A DNA stretch of 64,000 nucleotides from Mycolicibacterium porcinum. GTDB taxonomy: Bacteria; Actinomycetota; Actinomycetes; Mycobacteriales; Mycobacteriaceae. The stretch covers positions 62,001-126,000 of the forward strand of contig MVIG01000009.1 of the NCBI GenBank assembly GCA_002086835.1, written 5' to 3'. The position numbers and the translations under genes were made by a program. Positions within the stretch are counted from its first letter, which is position 1; each line of letters starts with the position of its first letter. The notes under the pieces are model-generated. The model searched no databases. It saw nothing but the letters and a program-made list of their open reading frames with translations, and was not told the DNA's origin. Of this stretch, positions 60,676 to 64,000 are shown piece by piece.

Positions 60676-61617
60676 ATGTCACACACAAAGTTCGGCTCGC
60701 TGTCCAAGGGCGGTCTCAATTGGGACAGTGTGCCGCTGCGGTTGTTCGCCGGTGGGAATGCGAAGTTCTGGAATCCGGCCGATATCGACTTCTCTCGCGA
60801 TCGGGCGGACTGGGAGGCGTTGACCGAGCGGGAACGGGAGTACGCCACCCGGCTGTGTGCCGAGTTCATCGCGGGTGAGGAGGCCGTCACCAAGGACATC
60901 CAGCCGTTCATGAGCGCGATGCGGTCCGAGGGACGCCTGGGCGACGAGATGTACCTGACGCAGTTCGCCTTCGAGGAGGCCAAACATACGCAGGTGTTCC
61001 GCATGTGGCTCGACGCCGTCGGGATCACCGACGACCTGCACAACTACTTCGACGAGCTTCCGGCGTACCGGCAGGTGTTCTACGAGGAGCTGCCCGCGTC
61101 GCTCGATGCGCTGTACACCGACCCGTCGCCGGCCGCCCAGGTCCGGGCCTCCGTCACCTACAACCACATCGTCGAGGGCATGCTGGCGCTCACGGGATAC
61201 TATGCGTGGCACAAGATTTGCGTCGATCGCGGGATCCTGCCGGGGATGCAGGAACTGGTGCGGCGGATCGGGGACGACGAGCGTCGGCACATGGCGTGGG
61301 GCACCTTCACCTGTCGTCGTCACGTCGCGGCCGACGATGCCAACTGGGAAGTCTTCGAGAACCGGATGAACGAACTCATCCCGCTGGCGCTGCGTCTCAC
61401 CGAGGAGGGCTTCGCCCTGTACGCGCCAGACATCCCGTTCGGTCTGGTGCAAGACGAGTTCATGCAGTACTCCGCCGACAAGGGCATGCGCCGATTCGGC
61501 ACCATCAGCAGCGCTCGGGGCCGCCCGCTCGAAGAAATCGACCTCGACTACTCGCCGCTGACCTTGGAGGACACGTTCGCCGACGAAGATGCCAAGGCCC
61601 TGGCGGCCACCGCGTAG
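60676..61617 (+). CDS. nrdB: R2-like ligand-binding oxidase (R2lox, Rv0233-like), 313 aa
   Basis: Ferritin-like protein with a Mn/Fe cofactor and long-chain ligand channel. Every R2lox marker is present at the published M. tuberculosis numbering: Glu68, Glu101, His104, Glu167, Glu202 and His205 as metal ligands and the Val71-Tyr162 ether-crosslink pair. It is not a ribonucleotide reductase subunit, despite the name nrdB. ATG 60676 is supported by AGGAGG. Follows its tetR gene, and a strong hairpin follows it. Confidence 0.97.
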   Translation: MSHTKFGSLSKGGLNWDSVPLRLFAGGNAKFWNPADIDFSRDRADWEALTEREREYATRLCAEFIAGEEAVTKDIQPFMSAMRSEGRLGDEMYLTQFAFEEAKHTQVFRMWLDAVGITDDLHNYFDELPAYRQVFYEELPASLDALYTDPSPAAQVRASVTYNHIVEGMLALTGYYAWHKICVDRGILPGMQELVRRIGDDERRHMAWGTFTCRRHVAADDANWEVFENRMNELIPLALRLTEEGFALYAPDIPFGLVQDEFMQYSADKGMRRFGTISSARGRPLEEIDLDYSPLTLEDTFADEDAKALAATA

Positions 61618-61627
61618 CCCCGAGCGT

Positions 61628-61662
61628 GCGGTGTCGGCGAACCCCTCTGTCGCCGACACCGC
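61628..61662. terminator. 13-bp stem hairpin after the R2lox gene
   Basis: GCGGTGTCGGCGA (61628-61640) is followed by a 9-base loop and its exact reverse complement (61650-61662). It is placed 11 bp past the R2lox stop. The region from 61663 to 61861 has no gene; I see only a few AT-richer stretches in it. Confidence 0.8.
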
Positions 61663-61861
61663 GCGCCGTGCGCACCGCATAGTGCGCAGCCACGCGAACA
61701 CAGCTAAGTTTCAGCTCAGCCGTCAACTGACTGCGTAGTTACTGCATCCAGTCCGGCGCAATCCAGTTCCGCAACCTGCGACCCCCCACGCAGCAAAGTG
61801 TTTCCGGGACTGCACCACGCGTGCCGGTACCGTAAGTACCGCATACCCAAGTTGTCAACAG

Positions 61862-64000
61862 CTACGCGGGATCCGTCGGAATCCTCCGGCGCAGGCCCAG
61901 TTCAGGCGGTATCGCGGACGCCGCGACGAACACGACCGACAACAGTGCGAACAGCTGCACCCACGGCGAGTGCCCGACGTAGCCGTCGACCGAACGCCAC
62001 GGGTACTGGCTCAACGCCGCCCCGGCCAGGATCAGTCCGCCCGCCGACACCCCAACGGTCAGCCTCTCGCACCAGCTGTCGCGTTCACGCAGCAGATAGC
62101 GCAACCCCAGCGCGCTGCCGGCGACCAGTAACCCCGGCAGGCCGGAGATCGCCGTCCCGACCGCTAGTACGCCCGCCCCGGCGAGCAACGGGGACGGTTG
62201 CCACGGCCGGGGCGGATCGAGATCCGGATTGCGGCGGCGGGCCGGCCACAGCGCCAGCAGGGCGAGTACCGGCAGCAACGCGAGCCCGCCGATCAACCCG
62301 ATGCGGTACGGCCGGTTCGAGGGGAACGACAGCGTCACGGTGTCGGCGCCGCCGGCCGGGACCACCCAACCCTGCTGCCAGCCGTTGACCTTGACCGGGG
62401 TCAGCTCGGTGCCGTCGGCGGTGCGGGCGATCCAGCCCGGGTTGACGCTTTCGGGAACCACCAGGACGCGTCTGTCGGTGCCGGCCGGCAGCTGAACCTG
62501 CCGATGATCGGGTGACCACACCGGGGTTTCGACGGGAGTTGTTGTCGCCGTGCGTAGTTGGTCGGCCACGGGGGTGTTCAGGACGACGCCGTCGACGACG
62601 AACGCCGCGCCCGGGCTGACCAGCAGTTCCTGTTGACCGGCCGGAAGGGCGATCGGCCCGGTCCGGCAGGGGCGTGCCGCGATGGGATCACCGCCGAGCA
62701 GGGCGCCCACGGTGGTGCGCACCGAGGTCTGGACGAACTGCCCGGCCACACCGATGATCGGACCCTGCCCGCATGGAAGTGACACTGTCCGTTTGCGATT
62801 GGCGGCGGCGTCGGCCGCGGCGATGGGCTTGCCGTGGACATCGAGCACGGTCAGCTCGGCCAATCCGGGCGGCTTGAGCTGATCGAAACCCAGCGAGGTG
62901 CGGTCGATGATGTCGTTCCATCCCAACAACGACACCGTGATGGTGTCCGTCACCCGCGGTTTGAGCTTCGCCGTCTGGACTTCGCTGTTGCCCGCCAGTT
63001 TGTGCATCTGTGGACCGTCGCCGAGGTCGATCGCCACCTGTGTCGGGTGTGCCGGTGGTTGGGTGGCGCCCGGATCGATCCGGAGCGCGCCGACCTCGGT
63101 CGGAGCCGGCAATTTCAGCGTCAGCGTGGGCGGCGCCTTGAACTGGACGACGCGTTGCGGTGCGGTCCAGGACGTCCGCGGGTCGCCGTCGGTGGCGGCG
63201 TAGGACGACCCGAGTACGTCGATCGGGTCGGCGTCACCGCTGGCGCGGGTGGTCCCGGGTTGGGCGACCAGGTCGGCCAGTTGAGGTCCCTGCCGCGCTC
63301 GGATCCACACAGTCGGCTCGACATCGGTGGCGGTGGGCACCGTCAGCGTGCGGCTCAGGTTCACGGGCTCCTCGGAGGCCAGCGCCAGCGCCGCCGCGCA
63401 CCGTATCCCGACCGGACTGTCCGCACACCCTGACCGGCCGAGCAGTTCGGTCCCCAGATCCCATTGAGCGACAACGGAATCGGCGGGGGGAGCGGGAACC
63501 TCGACGGTGTGCCGCAGGTTGATGGGGTGCGCGAAGCCCGATGCGTCGTACTGGGTCACCGACAGGTCGGTGATGCCGAACTGCACACCGGCCGAACCGT
63601 CGTCGGTGGCGACCGCGGTGATCCGCACCCACGGTGTCTCGCCGACCGGCAGTGGCACGGTCAACTGCTGTCCCGGGGTGTCGAAACGCAGGCTGCTGGT
63701 GCCGGTCGCGGTCGCCACCTCGATGCGGCGCACCTGCGCGCCGACGGCGGTCGCGCTCGGGGTGATGGTCAGCGTGGCATTGGTGACCGGGTGATCGAAA
63801 TCGACCTGAAGCCACTGGCCGACGGCGGCCTGGAGGGCGTTGGAGACCCACGACGTCGAACCGTCGTTGTCGATCGCCGCGGCAGGCCCGGTGGCCGGTG
63901 CCACGTTGGGCAGCGCCGTGGAGTCCGCCGCCGAACTCGAGACGGAAACGCGTCCGCCGTTCCACTTGCCGTACACCGACGCGGCGCCGTCGGACGGATA
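61862..64000 (-). CDS. aftD: AftD arabinofuranosyltransferase, C-terminal part; start lies beyond the right edge
   Basis: The frame is open to the end of the window, so about 713 residues of the C-terminal half are seen; the whole protein is about 1400 residues in M. tuberculosis. The visible part holds carbohydrate-binding-like beta domains (TSWVSNALQAAVGQWLQVDFDHP, then TSWTAPQRVVQFKAPPTL, both F5/8-type-C like), then several membrane helices near the C-terminus. AftD adds alpha-arabinofuranose to arabinogalactan and lipoarabinomannan. The identification rests on domain layout plus position after R2lox; M. tuberculosis has gabD1 and Rv0235c between them. Confidence 0.9.
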   Translation of the reverse strand, partial: YPSDGAASVYGKWNGGRVSVSSSAADSTALPNVAPATGPAAAIDNDGSTSWVSNALQAAVGQWLQVDFDHPVTNATLTITPSATAVGAQVRRIEVATATGTSSLRFDTPGQQLTVPLPVGETPWVRITAVATDDGSAGVQFGITDLSVTQYDASGFAHPINLRHTVEVPAPPADSVVAQWDLGTELLGRSGCADSPVGIRCAAALALASEEPVNLSRTLTVPTATDVEPTVWIRARQGPQLADLVAQPGTTRASGDADPIDVLGSSYAATDGDPRTSWTAPQRVVQFKAPPTLTLKLPAPTEVGALRIDPGATQPPAHPTQVAIDLGDGPQMHKLAGNSEVQTAKLKPRVTDTITVSLLGWNDIIDRTSLGFDQLKPPGLAELTVLDVHGKPIAAADAAANRKRTVSLPCGQGPIIGVAGQFVQTSVRTTVGALLGGDPIAARPCRTGPIALPAGQQELLVSPGAAFVVDGVVLNTPVADQLRTATTTPVETPVWSPDHRQVQLPAGTDRRVLVVPESVNPGWIARTADGTELTPVKVNGWQQGWVVPAGGADTVTLSFPSNRPYRIGLIGGLALLPVLALLALWPARRRNPDLDPPRPWQPSPLLAGAGVLAVGTAISGLPGLLVAGSALGLRYLLRERDSWCERLTVGVSAGGLILAGAALSQYPWRSVDGYVGHSPWVQLFALLSVVFVAASAIPPELGLRRRIPTDPA

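Noticed and set aside
60676..61617. Class I ribonucleotide reductase small subunit
   Set aside because: The residues for the Val-Tyr crosslink and the R2lox ligand set are present instead, so it is R2lox despite the traditional symbol nrdB.
1..64000. CRISPR arrays, tRNA or rRNA genes
   Set aside because: No regularly spaced repeats and no cloverleaf or rRNA-like segments were noticed in reading either strand.

Overview
The window is high-GC DNA (mostly near two-thirds G+C by eye) with dense, overlapping genes, frequent GTG/TTG starts and TetR/MarR/GntR regulators. The protein set is mycobacterial: AftD, PgfA, R2lox, FadE6-, LipC- and LipO-type proteins, a WS/DGAT, UdgX, and a Rhodococcus/Mycobacterium microcompartment (RMM). 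From memory, the order of several genes follows M. tuberculosis Rv0220-Rv0236c and the left part follows the udgX-RMM region of M. smegmatis. This suggests a fast-growing Mycolicibacterium.

Layout. (1) 1-4825: the end of an amidohydrolase, an MFS transporter, a PLP-dependent decarboxylase-like enzyme, the uracil-DNA glycosylase UdgX, an esterase and a small acidic protein. (2) 4832-14652: a complete RMM locus. A minus-strand operon runs aminotransferase-like phospholyase, CoA-acylating aldehyde dehydrogenase, BMC-T, proline-rich linker protein, BMC-P, BMC-H, BMC-T, aminoalcohol kinase, SDR and GntR. A divergent amino-acid/amine permease is read on the plus strand. The likely job is uptake of 1-amino-2-propanol (or a similar aminoalcohol) and its conversion, through a phosphorylated intermediate and propionaldehyde held in the shell, to propionyl-CoA. 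(3) 14632-20668: lipid genes (LipW-like esterase, FadE6-like acyl-CoA dehydrogenase, LipC-like esterase, WS/DGAT). (4) 20799-44591: accessory genes lying between the Rv0221-like and Rv0222-like genes. The core is an uncharacterised oxygenase cluster: two Rieske oxygenases, each paired with a ~110-residue partner of unknown family, one shared reductase, a TauD-type dioxygenase, an SDR, an aldehyde dehydrogenase, two amidohydrolases, an AveC-like membrane protein, and MarR and TetR regulators. It is followed by a glcD-like oxidase, a lipO-fadD12-acyltransferase operon with a KstR-like site, nat, and smaller genes. (5) 44910-64000: conserved envelope and lipid block (echA1, aldehyde dehydrogenase with a KstR-like site, methyltransferase, glycosyltransferase, GT-C-like membrane protein, pgfA, tmaT-like acyltransferase, acyl-CoA ligase, phosphotriesterase-like lactonase, PPOX protein, MarR, methyltransferase, GNAT, MFS, TetR, R2lox, and the C-terminal part of aftD).

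Regulatory DNA is unusually readable. A TTGGTA-N2-GCCAA motif occurs both at gntR and in the microcompartment divergent promoter. A GTATCAA-type palindrome occurs at three places beside the two MarR genes of the accessory cluster. There are also TetR-type palindromes, two KstR-like boxes and several long intergenic hairpins. I found no tRNA, rRNA, CRISPR array, insertion sequence or integrase. All functional names are from reading the sequence and memory of families; no database search was run.
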